Source of the DNA: Oligoflexus sp.
Lineage (GTDB): Bacteria > Bdellovibrionota_B > Oligoflexia > Oligoflexales > Oligoflexaceae
Length of the DNA: 12,320 bases
NCBI GenBank assembly: GCA_030151925.1
Contig: JASLCY010000282.1
Coordinates: 1 to 12,320 of the forward strand
Direction: 5' to 3'
Part shown: one piece after another, positions 1 through 6,691 of the stretch
Numbering within the stretch: the stretch's first letter is position 1
Layout: each line of letters begins with the position of its first letter
The notes under the pieces: model-generated
Database searches by the model: none
Told to the model about the DNA's origin: nothing
The model's input: only the letters and a program-made list of their open reading frames with translations
Position numbers and translations under genes: made by a program

Positions 1-352
1 GCGAAATCAATTCGGTCGGCAGAGTCGCGCGACGAATATTCGCCCTGTAAAGAATAGCGCCTCGAAGCTTTGAATAATCGAGGTCGGCATCTTCGAGATT
101 CGCACCGGTGAAGTCCGCACCTTCGAGGTTGGCACTCCAGAGGGAGGTTCCTCTCAAATCCGCATCACGGAAAACAGCGTCTTTGAGGTTGGCATAAGAG
201 AGATTCGCCTCTCGCAAATCACAGCCCGAGAAGTCGATTTTCACCAGGTTCGCTTTGCGCATGTCAACATTGACAAGCGATTTTGTTTCGGCAAGAAGTT
301 CGAGCACTTCTTTACGTGTCAGAGTGACAAGATTTTCCGAATTCTTGCTCAT
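1..352 (-). CDS. Pentapeptide-repeat protein, partial (C-terminus beyond left edge)
   Basis: The ATG at 352-350 follows AAGGAG at 6-nt spacing, so the start is well supported; 117 codons are visible before the edge. A short N-terminal helix (about residues 10-28) leads into a strict five-residue register: a hydrophobic residue stands at every fifth position from M31 through L36, F41, L46 and so on to L111, mostly as A(D/N)Lxx. That is about 17 consecutive repeats, enough for at least four coils of the right-handed quadrilateral beta-helix known for this family. There is no signal peptide, so it is probably cytoplasmic. Family members range from DNA-mimic gyrase protectors to proteins of unknown role; nothing here selects a function. 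It lies 84 bp downstream of iscB on the same strand, and its leader may contain the right end of that element. Confidence 0.9.
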   Translation of the reverse strand, partial: MSKNSENLVTLTRKEVLELLAETKSLVNVDMRKANLVKIDFSGCDLREANLSYANLKDAVFRDADLRGTSLWSANLEGADFTGANLEDADLDYSKLRGAILYRANIRRATLPTELIS

Positions 353-405
353 GCTTTCTCCTTTGAAAACCACTTCCCATAGGGAGCGGGGGAAAAGGAG
401 CCTGC

Positions 406-424
406 TATCTCCAGGTCGGAGATA
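406..424 (-). other. Hairpin just 3' of iscB; candidate right-end structure of the IscB element
   Basis: TATCTCC (406-412) and GGAGATA (418-424) form a perfect 7-bp stem with a 5-nt loop, 12 nt beyond the iscB stop codon. On the minus strand the next T-run (TTTT, 393-396) is short and about 9 nt away, so it is a poor intrinsic terminator. Subterminal hairpins are typical of IS200/IS605-type ends, to which IscB elements are related, so a right-end role is plausible but inferred. Confidence 0.4.
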
Positions 425-436
425 ATCTTAAGAGGC

Positions 437-1720
437 TCATGCGTACATATAACCATCGAATCGATGCAAAATTCTGCAATCTTTGGCGCGGATGCCCTGT
501 ATCGTGTTCTCGGCCGTCTTGATGTTGAAACTCCCCGTGCTGCGCACGGCTACGCGCCCAACATAGTGCCCCTTCTTTTTCCCTTGTTCGACACGAGCGT
601 GAACCATGTCTCCCGTTTGAAAGCCCTGGACGCGTTTTTGGGCTTTGGGACTAGTTCTAGGAAATCCATAGCGATCCATCAGACACTTTTGCCGACTGCC
701 ACGTCCCGTGGCCTGAACGAATAATGGCTTTAATTGTGGTGAAATATAAACCTTTGCTCCCGTCTCTCCCACGCAGGCGGCATCGATCCAATGATCCTTT
801 GGATAGCCTTGAGCTACGCGATTTTGCTTGGTTCGACCTCCGGACCAAAGGCTGAGAGGTAAGGCGAGAACGGCGAGTTGTTCCGCGATAGCAAAACGCG
901 TGGTATTGACAGCCGCTGCGTCTTTGAGTGGGACCTTAGCAAAAGCAAGGATTTTAGCCAGCTTTCCCTTATCTTTGACAAAGGTCTCTACACTGCGCGA
1001 AGCTTTTTTCTGGTTGCAGGGGCGACAGGCTAGAGTCAAGTTTGAAACTCTGTCGCTACCACCCAGTGCGCGTGGAACTATATGTTCCACTTCCAGAGGA
1101 AGATCTTTCTTCCCGCAATAGGCGCAGGTTCTTTGCCATTTTTCCAGGAGATATTCGCGCAGCTCGTAGCCCAGGAGTTCTCCCTGCCGGTATTCGATGC
1201 CGGATATCTCGGGATTGACGATTTTTTGCATATCAAAACGCACGGTTTCAATGGCTATGGTACTAATCGGTGCCTTACGCATGATTCTTCGCGTCCAATG
1301 AAAGACGTTTTCCACGCGTGACCGAAGAGAGGGCGCCAGCCATCCTTCTGGTTTTTGCCGATTTTGAAAGCGAGGCGCGCGGTATCGAGTATGGCGGTTT
1401 CTTCGTGAATGCCGGAGAATTCGTCGTGTTTGCAGGGCATCGCGTATTACGCGACCTCTGTGAGAGAGGTTCAAGGCAAAGACAATGCGTCTTCCTTGCC
1501 TGCTTTCGAGCGAAAGAGCCAGCCCGGTCGTGCGGCTGCCTGGATCGAGTTTGAGTTCGAGGGGCTGATTATGGCCGGTCTCTCGTTCTTTAAGCCGGAT
1601 GGTGAAGGGAAAACGCTGGCAGACGACGGCCTTTCCCTTGCGAAGGAGCATCCTTGCTCTTGCTGGATGGCAAGGCATAAGCGGCTGAGCGCTTTTAGTG
1701 ACCACAAAAACTCTTTGCAA
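437..1720 (-). CDS. iscB: IscB RNA-guided DNA endonuclease (RuvC split by HNH), 427 aa
   Basis: IscB proteins are the RNA-guided nucleases from which Cas9 is thought to descend; they use an omega-RNA encoded upstream of the gene. Visible in order: the N-terminal PLMP domain (QPLMPC, residues 12-17, with the following Arg/Lys-rich segment); RuvC-I KLDPGSRTTGLAL with D59; an Arg-rich bridge helix (about 98-121); RuvC-II IAIETVRFD with E158; an HNH domain with zinc pairs C199/C202 and C232/C235, catalytic-type E212-H213 and N227; RuvC-III DHWIDAA with H310 and D313; and a C-terminal TAM-interacting domain (about 340-427) ending FDGYMY. All key residues are present and the length is normal, so it is probably active. 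The start is TTG, with GAAAGG about 10 nt upstream. No IS200/IS605 transposase accompanies it. Sequence identification is by motif recognition, not by search. Confidence 0.96.
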   Translation of the reverse strand: MQRVFVVTKSAQPLMPCHPARARMLLRKGKAVVCQRFPFTIRLKERETGHNQPLELKLDPGSRTTGLALSLESRQGRRIVFALNLSHRGRVIRDALQTRRILRHSRRNRHTRYRAPRFQNRQKPEGWLAPSLRSRVENVFHWTRRIMRKAPISTIAIETVRFDMQKIVNPEISGIEYRQGELLGYELREYLLEKWQRTCAYCGKKDLPLEVEHIVPRALGGSDRVSNLTLACRPCNQKKASRSVETFVKDKGKLAKILAFAKVPLKDAAAVNTTRFAIAEQLAVLALPLSLWSGGRTKQNRVAQGYPKDHWIDAACVGETGAKVYISPQLKPLFVQATGRGSRQKCLMDRYGFPRTSPKAQKRVQGFQTGDMVHARVEQGKKKGHYVGRVAVRSTGSFNIKTAENTIQGIRAKDCRILHRFDGYMYA

Positions 1721-2035
1721 AATAAGTTACCTTTCGGTCTCCGCATGAAAGCGGGTGTTGAGCCCTATATAGGCTCGTCTCCTTGACAGTGTTGAGAGCA
1801 GTTTTTACGCAAGTAGCACTGGCCTAAACCCCTTACACCTGTTTAACCACTTGCCGCAGAGCCTGGGACTGGAGAAGCATCCCAAGGTGCCTATATATTT
1901 GCTCGCAACGTAGCTTGGGATGACTCCCTTGCTAAGTCGGGTCAACATGAAGCCTGTAGGGATTGCTCCTTACAAATTTGCCCATTAGAGCAGGTAGTTG
2001 ACGTTTACCTCATCCATAGCCACGGGATCCACTTC
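1721..2035 (-). ncRNA. IscB omega-RNA (HEARO RNA), including predicted guide
   Basis: This stretch without a credible gene directly upstream of iscB carries the expected scaffold. On the minus strand, GTCAACTACC (2002-1993) pairs through GTCAAC with GTTGAC (1946-1941), enclosing a TGCTC/GAGCA stem (1992-1988 with 1968-1964). Then GGGAGTCATCCC (1928-1917) leads into a perfect 9-bp stem, CATCCCAAG (1922-1914) with CTTGGGATG (1886-1878). A further stem, GCAAGT/ACTTGC (1854-1849 with 1814-1809), encloses GTTTA-type pairs (1845-1841 with 1829-1825). Two small hairpins precede the start codon: GAGCC/GGCTC (1776-1760) and CCGC/GCGG (1754-1741). The GTCAACTACC, ATGTTGACCC and GGGAGTCATCCC blocks match my recollection of the HEARO/omega-RNA consensus. 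The 5' boundary and guide (about 2014-2035) are inferred from element layout, so the exact ends are uncertain. Confidence 0.88.
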
Positions 2036-2051
2036 TGCACTGTCTCACAAA

Positions 2052-2080
2052 AGAACAGAGGATTGGAAATTTATTTTCAA
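2052..2080 (-). promoter_or_regulatory. Candidate promoter for the omega-RNA/iscB transcript
   Basis: On the minus strand TTGAAA (2080-2075) is followed after 17 nt by TGTTCT (2057-2052). The -35 matches 5 of 6 consensus bases, the -10 only 3 of 6. A start near 2045 would place about 10 nt before the predicted guide, which fits an omega-RNA. It lies just beyond the gap terminator, so the RNA needs its own promoter unless termination leaks. Confidence 0.35.
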
Positions 2081-2094
2081 CGCGCGCGAAACGC

Positions 2095-2130
2095 AAAAAA
2101 GGCGCTGCATGGCCTGAGCCACGAAGCGCC
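2095..2130 (-). terminator. Rho-independent terminator of gap
   Basis: On the minus strand GGCGCT (2130-2125) pairs with AGCGCC (2106-2101), with an inner TGGC/GCCA extension, followed immediately by six T residues (2100-2095). It begins 11 nt after the gap stop codon and separates gap from the IscB element. Confidence 0.9.
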
Positions 2131-2140
2131 TCTTGAAAAC

Positions 2141-3136
2141 TTACTTCGCCATCAGCGCAGCGACGTCGAGCATGCGGTGACTGAAACCCGACTCGTTATC
2201 GTACCAGGCCAAAACCTTGATCATCTTGCCGCCGATGACCATGGTGCTGTCCGCGTCGACGGTCGACGAAGCGGGCGAACCATTGAAGTCCGAGGAGACG
2301 AGCAGTTCGGTGGTGTAGTTGAGGATGCCTTTGAGAGGGCCGTCCGCAGCGGCTTTCAGAGCAGCGTTCACTTCTTCGATGTTGGTTTCTTTTTTCACGG
2401 TGACGGTGAGGTCGACCAGTGAAACGTTCGGCGTGGGAACGCGGATCGAGATGCCGTCGAGCTTGCCTTTGAGTTCCGGCAGCACGAGGCCGATCGCCAC
2501 GGCGGCGCCGGTCGAGGTCGGGATCATGTTGGTCGCGGCCGCACGCGCGCGACGGAGGTCCGAGTGCGGGAGGTCGAGGAGCTGTTGGTCGTTGGTATAG
2601 CTGTGGATCGTCGTCATCTGACCGACTTCGATGCCGAATTTCTCGTGGAGGATCTTGGCGACCGGCGCCAGGCAGTTGGTCGTGCAGCTGCCGTTCGAGA
2701 CGATGGTCATGTCCGCTTTGAGTTTGTCGTGGTTCACGCCGTAGACGACGGTGAGGTCTTCGCCTTTGGCGGGAGCGGAGATGAGGACTTTCTTCGCGCC
2801 GGCTTTGATGTGGGCTTCAGCCTTCTCGCGATCGCGGAAGATGCCGGTCGATTCGAAGACGATCTCGACCTTGTTCGGGCCCCAGGGGATTTCCGCCGGG
2901 TTGCGGACGGCTGAGACGCTGATTTTTTTGCCGTTGACGATGATCGCGCCTTCGGCCGCTTCGACCGTCGCGTCGAGCACGCCGTGGACGGAGTCGTACT
3001 TGAGGAGGTGAGCCAGCGTTTTTGTATCGGTGAGATCGTTGATGTGAACGATTTCAATATCCTTACGCTTGAGGGCAGCCCTCATCACAACCCGACCGAT
3101 GCGACCGAAACCATTGATGCCGACTCTAAGTGTCAT
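2141..3136 (-). CDS. gap: Glyceraldehyde-3-phosphate dehydrogenase, type I
   Basis: This enzyme converts glyceraldehyde-3-phosphate, NAD+ and phosphate into 1,3-bisphosphoglycerate in cytoplasmic glycolysis. The 331-aa length is normal. The Rossmann nucleotide-binding motif GINGFGRIG is at 6-14; N33-D34 after the second strand indicates preference for NAD over NADP. The catalytic segment [12 protein letters not shown] holds the nucleophile C151, and the base is H178 in IHSYTNDQ. The C-terminal [12 protein letters not shown] motif is intact. The ATG at 3136-3134 has AGGAG 9 nt upstream. It stands alone, not beside pgk or tpi within the window, and has its own terminator. Its codon use and high GC contrast with the more AT-rich neighbouring iscB locus, which supports separate ancestry of the latter. 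Confidence 0.98.
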   Translation of the reverse strand: MTLRVGINGFGRIGRVVMRAALKRKDIEIVHINDLTDTKTLAHLLKYDSVHGVLDATVEAAEGAIIVNGKKISVSAVRNPAEIPWGPNKVEIVFESTGIFRDREKAEAHIKAGAKKVLISAPAKGEDLTVVYGVNHDKLKADMTIVSNGSCTTNCLAPVAKILHEKFGIEVGQMTTIHSYTNDQQLLDLPHSDLRRARAAATNMIPTSTGAAVAIGLVLPELKGKLDGISIRVPTPNVSLVDLTVTVKKETNIEEVNAALKAAADGPLKGILNYTTELLVSSDFNGSPASSTVDADSTMVIGGKMIKVLAWYDNESGFSHRMLDVAALMAK

Positions 3137-3186
3137 GTACCCTTACTCCTAATTCGTCAAATTGGGGCTTCACAAAACAGGCCTCG

Positions 3187-3215
3187 GTTATACTCCCCGC
3201 CCCCGAAAAAATCCA
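3187..3215 (-). promoter_or_regulatory. Candidate gap promoter abutting the palindromic repeat
   Basis: TATAAC (3192-3187) on the minus strand matches 5 of 6 bases of a -10 box. With a 17-nt spacer the -35 position is TGGATT (3215-3210), a 3 of 6 match that just touches the outer edge of the palindrome arm. The spacer is unusually G-rich. The leader to the gap start would be about 45 nt. Confidence 0.4.
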
Positions 3216-3337
3216 GAAGCCATCTCATAAATGCGATGGCGTCGTTCTTCGTCGTCGGGCGCTCCTCATGTACCAGCGCGTACACTCCGGGCGCCCTCCT
3301 CCTCGGGCCTAGCCCTCCCATTTATGAGATGGCTTCT
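3215..3337. repeat. 123-bp palindromic MITE-like element
   Basis: A perfect 19-nt inverted repeat, AGAAGCCATCTCATAAATG (3215-3233) and its complement (3319-3337), encloses 85 bp. Inside is a second stem, GGGCGC (3257-3262) with GCGCCC (3291-3296), holding two GTAC copies (3269-3272 and 3280-3283). A short alternative stem, GCCATC (3219-3224) with GATGGC (3235-3240), competes with the long arms. CCATCTCATAAA resembles the ends of IS5/IS427-type elements, so a non-autonomous mobile element is likely. I see no target-site duplication. It sits between divergent gap and the gene at 3461. Confidence 0.65.
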
Positions 3338-3380
3338 CGAGAGATAGACCCACCTTGGCTCGATGGCCCCCGCTTACCCT

Positions 3381-3409
3381 TTGCAGGAAAACCAGGTAAA
3401 ATGTACATA
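3381..3409 (+). promoter_or_regulatory. Candidate promoter for the gene at 3461
   Basis: TTGCAG (3381-3386) and TACATA (3404-3409) are spaced by 17 nt, upstream of the GTG start at 3461. The -35 is a good match, the -10 moderate. Confidence 0.4.
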
Positions 3410-3460
3410 GGCGAAAATTCCTAGTTTCCCCCTTCCAAGGCGGCATCGAGAGGTTCATCT

Positions 3461-4201
3461 GTGTCAAAAAATACAGATTTCTACCGTTATGTCATCAGTT
3501 TCGCGATGTCGATCTTCATCGTGCCTAAAGCTCAAGGCGCCATGCCTACGGCAGGACTGCCTATAGAACCCGCATCTTCGCTCAAAGACATCGAGAGCGA
3601 CGCTCCTGCGGATCTACACGAGGAGCGCGCCCGCTCGCGACGGACATCTTCTCTCAACCCGAACGACGGGACCGGGACCGTAGCCCCCTCCGAACGCACC
3701 GCCCGGGCCAGCAGCCCCCGCAGCGAAGGCGACGGCGATTTCGGGGCCGCGATCCGCCTCAGCATGATCCGCGACGGCTTCGGCGCCCAGATCAAACTGC
3801 TCGAATACCCCGTCTCGTGGCTGGCCATCACCCAGACCGCGCGTTATTTCCAGAACGATCAGGTCGAGCGTCTCCATAAGCAGCGGCAGGGCTATCTGAT
3901 CGGCTTCGACCTCCATCCCTGGCGGCACGCGTTCATCTCGCCCTTCCTGAACATGCAGGCCGGCTACGAGAAATTCTACCGTTACGACGATCAGAGGACG
4001 TTGGATTCTTCGGTGGGGGAAGCCTCGGCTGGCCTCGAGCTGCGGCTCGGCCATCTCGCTTCCATCAGCGGGCAATGGACGGAAGCCTATTATCCCAGCC
4101 TCCGCGAAGCGATGTTCACCGGCGAGGAGAACGCCAGGAATCCCAGGCATCATGCGATAGCCGAGATCCTGTTCAACTTGAAATGGGAAACGAGCTACTG
4201 A
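3461..4201 (+). CDS. Exported hypothetical protein, probable outer-membrane beta-barrel
   Basis: I do not recognise a named family. The GTG start at 3461 has GAGAGG about 8 nt upstream. Residues 10-26 form a hydrophobic signal segment ending KAQGA, so export is likely. Residues 45-92 are a polar linker rich in Ser, Arg, Pro and Glu, with low complexity. From about residue 93 the chain alternates polar and hydrophobic residues in strands rich in Tyr, Phe and Trp (for example KLLEYPVSWLAITQTARYF and AIAEILFNLKWETSY), ends with an aromatic residue and has Gly turns, as in outer-membrane barrels. At 246 aa it would be a small barrel of about 8 strands. Its stop overlaps the convergent lipoprotein gene by 7 bp. 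The barrel assignment is inference from composition. Confidence 0.8.
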   Translation: MSKNTDFYRYVISFAMSIFIVPKAQGAMPTAGLPIEPASSLKDIESDAPADLHEERARSRRTSSLNPNDGTGTVAPSERTARASSPRSEGDGDFGAAIRLSMIRDGFGAQIKLLEYPVSWLAITQTARYFQNDQVERLHKQRQGYLIGFDLHPWRHAFISPFLNMQAGYEKFYRYDDQRTLDSSVGEASAGLELRLGHLASISGQWTEAYYPSLREAMFTGEENARNPRHHAIAEILFNLKWETSY

Positions 4202-4917
4202 CCGGGAAGCGACTGGCCGGAGGCCGCGAGGTAGTTCTTGAGCTTCTCGCTGACCGTCGCGCCGGGTTCCTGGTCGATCGCGCTCTGGATCTGCTTCACT
4301 TTATCCGCGGCGACGCCGTTCGCCTCCGCGCCCTGCACGATAGCCGCTGAGCCCGCCGCATCGTTGAGGCTATTCAGGATAGCTTCCGCCGAAGCGTCGT
4401 CGAGGTTCTCCAGCTCTTCCGCCGTGAATTTGCCGTCGCCGTCCGCATCGAAGAACTTCGCCTGCAATGCCGTGAAAGACGCATTGTACAGGGTGGATTT
4501 GAAGTTGTCGGCATCCTTGCGCTCCGCCTCGGGAATCGAGTTCAGCAGCGTGACCGCTTCCAGCATCAGCTGGCGGTTCGCCGCCGTCGCCGCCGGCAGG
4601 AGGCCGAACATCGCGGTCAAGCCGTTATCGCCCGAAACGCCTTCCGTCGCCAGCTTCACCGCGATGTCGAAGGTGTCCACGCCGGCCTTCTGCGCCTTGG
4701 CGCTCGCCATCAGCGAAATCAATTGATAGTTGTTAGGCTCGTCCTTCATCGCGTCGGTCAGCACGCTGATCGCCTCGTCGGGCTTATGCTGGTCGAGGTA
4801 GGAGGCGGCCGCCTCCGCGGGATCGGGTTTGTCGACCGGCGTGAAGACGTTGCTGCGGCAAGCGCCGAGCAGGACCAGCGAGAGGAGGACGATCGTGTTG
4901 ATTCGTGGTGTGCGCAT
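4195..4917 (-). CDS. Lipoprotein with TPR-like repeat and EF-hand loop
   Basis: The N-terminus MRTPRINTIVLLSLVLLGAC is a lipoprotein signal with lipobox LGAC; C20 would be lipidated. Residues 33-75 (EAAASYLDQHKPDEAISVLTDAMKDEPNNYQLISLMA) look like a TPR-type helical pair. Residues 157-168, DADGDGKFTAEE, are a textbook EF-hand calcium loop with D157, D159, D161 and E168 in the coordinating positions; no second loop is visible. The rest is Ala-rich helix. The ATG at 4917-4915 has AAGGAG at 7-nt spacing. It starts 11 bp after the stop of the outer-membrane protein gene at 4929, so the two form an operon. A periplasmic-face accessory role for that barrel is plausible, but the function is unknown. 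Confidence 0.88.
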   Translation of the reverse strand: MRTPRINTIVLLSLVLLGACRSNVFTPVDKPDPAEAAASYLDQHKPDEAISVLTDAMKDEPNNYQLISLMASAKAQKAGVDTFDIAVKLATEGVSGDNGLTAMFGLLPAATAANRQLMLEAVTLLNSIPEAERKDADNFKSTLYNASFTALQAKFFDADGDGKFTAEELENLDDASAEAILNSLNDAAGSAAIVQGAEANGVAADKVKQIQSAIDQEPGATVSEKLKNYLAASGQSLPGQ

Positions 4918-4928
4918 CGCCTTGCTCC

Positions 4929-6026
4929 TTAAAAACCGGCCATCAGGCGGAACATGAGACGTTGATCGGGACGCATGCCGGAGGATGTGCCGACCTCTTC
5001 CGTCATCAGGCCGAGGTCCATGCGGATCACGTAGAGGTTGGTGAAGAGGCCGATCGTCGGATAACCTTCGTTGAGGCCGCCCGTGAGGCCGATGAGTTTG
5101 CCGAAGCGCACCTCGGCGCCGAGGTGCGTGCGTTTGAAGACGTTGGTCTCGACCTGGCCGAGCGCGTCGCGGAAGTCGGCGAGGAAGGTGAGCGAGCTCA
5201 TCTTCGTGGCTTTCTCCGCCGCGATGCCGATCGTCACGATCTGCGGCAGGTTCTTCGAATGCACGCCGGCCTCGTCCGACCGGAGCTTCGCCGCGCCGAC
5301 GTTTTCGATGTGCAGGCCGAGGGTCAGCGGCCAGCTCTTGGGAGCGAGCATCGCTCCGATGTCGCCCGCGTAGCCCTTGCGTTCGTGTTTCACGTCGTCG
5401 CCGTTGAGCTTATCGGCGATGTTGTCCGCGTCGGCGGCCGAGATATCGAGGACGGCCTCGTTGCGCACGATGTATTTGAGGGTGGTGCCGAGGTAGAGCG
5501 TATCGCCGAAGAAGGATTCCGCGGCGCTCAGGGTCGCCACGCGATTCGCCACGGCATCGGCGTGCAGGGTCTCGACGCCGTTCTCCTCCGGGGCCTTGCT
5601 GAGCATCACGTTGGTGTTCGCGGAGACCAGCCCGCCGAGGGCGAAGCGACGGAACACCACGCCCGTGAAGTTGTTGGCGCCGAGGTGGACGTTCTTGCCT
5701 TCGAACGATTCGAGCGCCTCCGCGTCGTTATCCTTTTGAACGAGCACCTGGCGGACGAGGTCCTTGGTTTGGGTGGAGACCTCGACGCTCGGGGAGATGA
5801 GGACGGTTTCCTTGTAGATGCCCTTGCCTTGGGCGAGGCCCGCCGGGTTGTAGAAGATCGCCTCGTGCCCGTCGGCGTTCGCCACGCCGGTGTCGCCGCG
5901 GCCTTGGAAGTATGGGCTGCGATAGAGGGTATAAAACTCGAGGGAGTCCGAGGTACCGGCCATAGCCGTGCCTTGGAGTGCCAACGTAAGGGCGGAGAGT
6001 CCGAGAGGGCCCACGAGTTTCTTCAT
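4929..6026 (-). CDS. Outer-membrane beta-barrel protein, FadL/PorV-like
   Basis: I choose the ATG at 6026-6024, giving 365 aa, because it begins a clear signal peptide (MKKLVGPLGLSALTLALQGTAMA, cleavage after A23) and has AGGAAAGAG upstream; the open frame extends to 6167 but that part reads as non-coding. The segment GDTGVANADGHEAIFYNPAGLA (45-65) is the plug-like N-terminal signature of FadL/OmpP1 and PorV-type barrels. The remainder alternates as amphipathic strands with Gly- and Asp-rich turns, and the final residue is phenylalanine, a BAM recognition signal. FadL proteins take up hydrophobic compounds; PorV-like members can serve in protein export or be uncharacterised. The substrate cannot be told. 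It is the first gene of an operon with the EF-hand lipoprotein. Confidence 0.88.
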   Translation of the reverse strand: MKKLVGPLGLSALTLALQGTAMAGTSDSLEFYTLYRSPYFQGRGDTGVANADGHEAIFYNPAGLAQGKGIYKETVLISPSVEVSTQTKDLVRQVLVQKDNDAEALESFEGKNVHLGANNFTGVVFRRFALGGLVSANTNVMLSKAPEENGVETLHADAVANRVATLSAAESFFGDTLYLGTTLKYIVRNEAVLDISAADADNIADKLNGDDVKHERKGYAGDIGAMLAPKSWPLTLGLHIENVGAAKLRSDEAGVHSKNLPQIVTIGIAAEKATKMSSLTFLADFRDALGQVETNVFKRTHLGAEVRFGKLIGLTGGLNEGYPTIGLFTNLYVIRMDLGLMTEEVGTSSGMRPDQRLMFRLMAGF

Positions 6027-6123
6027 AGAATGCTCTTTCCTAAGCTGTCCTAAGGAAGGGATCGGCCCATTCCATGGAAACCTTAGGCAGGCGGTAAATA
6101 TTCTGGAAGAAATTGAGATGACG

Positions 6124-6150
6124 GGGAAAAAGCGGGGTCCAAAGGACCCC
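6124..6150 (-). terminator. Intrinsic terminator-like hairpin in the leader of the OMP operon
   Basis: On the minus strand GGGGTCC (6150-6144), loop TTT, GGACCCC (6140-6134) is a perfect 7-bp stem followed by GC and five T residues (6130-6127 region). It lies about 100 nt upstream of the OMP start and no gene on the minus strand ends here, so it either attenuates the operon or ends a small RNA. Confidence 0.6.
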
Positions 6151-6691
6151 ATCGAAGCTCTCGGCACTTAAGGTGAAACGTTTTATTGGAAGATAAATTG
6201 GATTTGGCGGAACAAGCGGCGTTTTTACAAAAACGCTAAAAAAACGGGAAAGGACTGGAAGTTGCGGTGCGAGAGCTTTGAATATTGAGTGCGAACACAT
6301 CAAACGAAACGTGTTCTATGCCTCTGCATATTCGTTGTCAAGATTTTACGCCTCTAAATTTCGTAATCCGGATTTCCTCAGGCGCGGTGAGCAGTTGGAC
6401 TTTTCCAAAGAGTTTTGGTTCGCCCACAACCCTCAAAAAATATTCAACTTATCATGCATTCAGATATTCAAAGTGGCATGGAGCTTTGCTTGCCGCGTTG
6501 ATTGGCCAGTCGGCCTAGGGAACCCGCTATTCTCAATCTGGCAGCGCCTCGGTAAGATTTAAATGCCGTCTCATAACTCTTCATGATGACTCATCAAAAG
6601 CTATATTTTTCGCATCCCCTCAAGGTTTTCCGGGGCCGAGCCGATAAGAGGCCCAGCGTCCGTCTCGTTTTTCGATCTCCTAGAGGTATGT
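6151..6691. other. AT-rich stretch without a convincing gene
   Basis: About 540 bp separate the OMP leader from the RCC1 lipoprotein gene. It contains a perfect stem GCGTTTTT/AAAAACGC (6219-6236) next to A/T runs. Two overlapping plus-strand frames are open: 6278-6562 (94 aa) and 6285-6518 (77 aa). Both start with TTG, lack a good ribosome site and show no domain I recognise, so I do not call either. Composition is lower in GC than the flanking genes. Confidence 0.5.
6580..6607 (+). promoter_or_regulatory. Candidate promoter and operator of the RCC1 lipoprotein gene
   Basis: TATATT (6602-6607) is a 5 of 6 match to a -10 box, with a weak -35 TTCATG (6580-6585) 16 nt before it. An odd palindrome, TGATGA-C-TCATCA (6584-6596), sits in the spacer, where a bound regulator would block the polymerase. 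The leader to the ATG would be about 78 nt. Confidence 0.35.

Noticed and set aside
1..352. Short regular repeats that might suggest a CRISPR or tandem DNA repeat
   Set aside because: The 15-bp periodicity is the codon-level image of pentapeptide repeats in a coding frame; no conserved repeats with unique spacers exist anywhere in the window.
437..1720. Possibility that the nuclease is Cas9 or TnpB
   Set aside because: Too short for Cas9 and no CRISPR array; TnpB lacks the HNH insertion and the PLMP domain seen here.
2063..2422. Plus-strand open frame over the gap terminator and 3' end
   Set aside because: Antisense to gap; no independent support.
3160..3321. Minus-strand frame of about 52 codons through the palindrome
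   Set aside because: It begins inside one arm of the inverted repeat and ends before gap; it is explained by the repeat and has no ribosome site.
4905..6053. Long plus-strand open frame opposite the outer-membrane protein gene (382 aa)
   Set aside because: It is antisense to a gene with signal peptide, NPAGLA motif and C-terminal Phe; its His/Glu/Asp/Arg-heavy composition is typical of an antisense shadow.
6278..6562. Two overlapping plus-strand frames (94 and 77 aa) in the AT-rich region
   Set aside because: TTG starts, no ribosome site, no recognised domain, and two frames open at once, as expected by chance.
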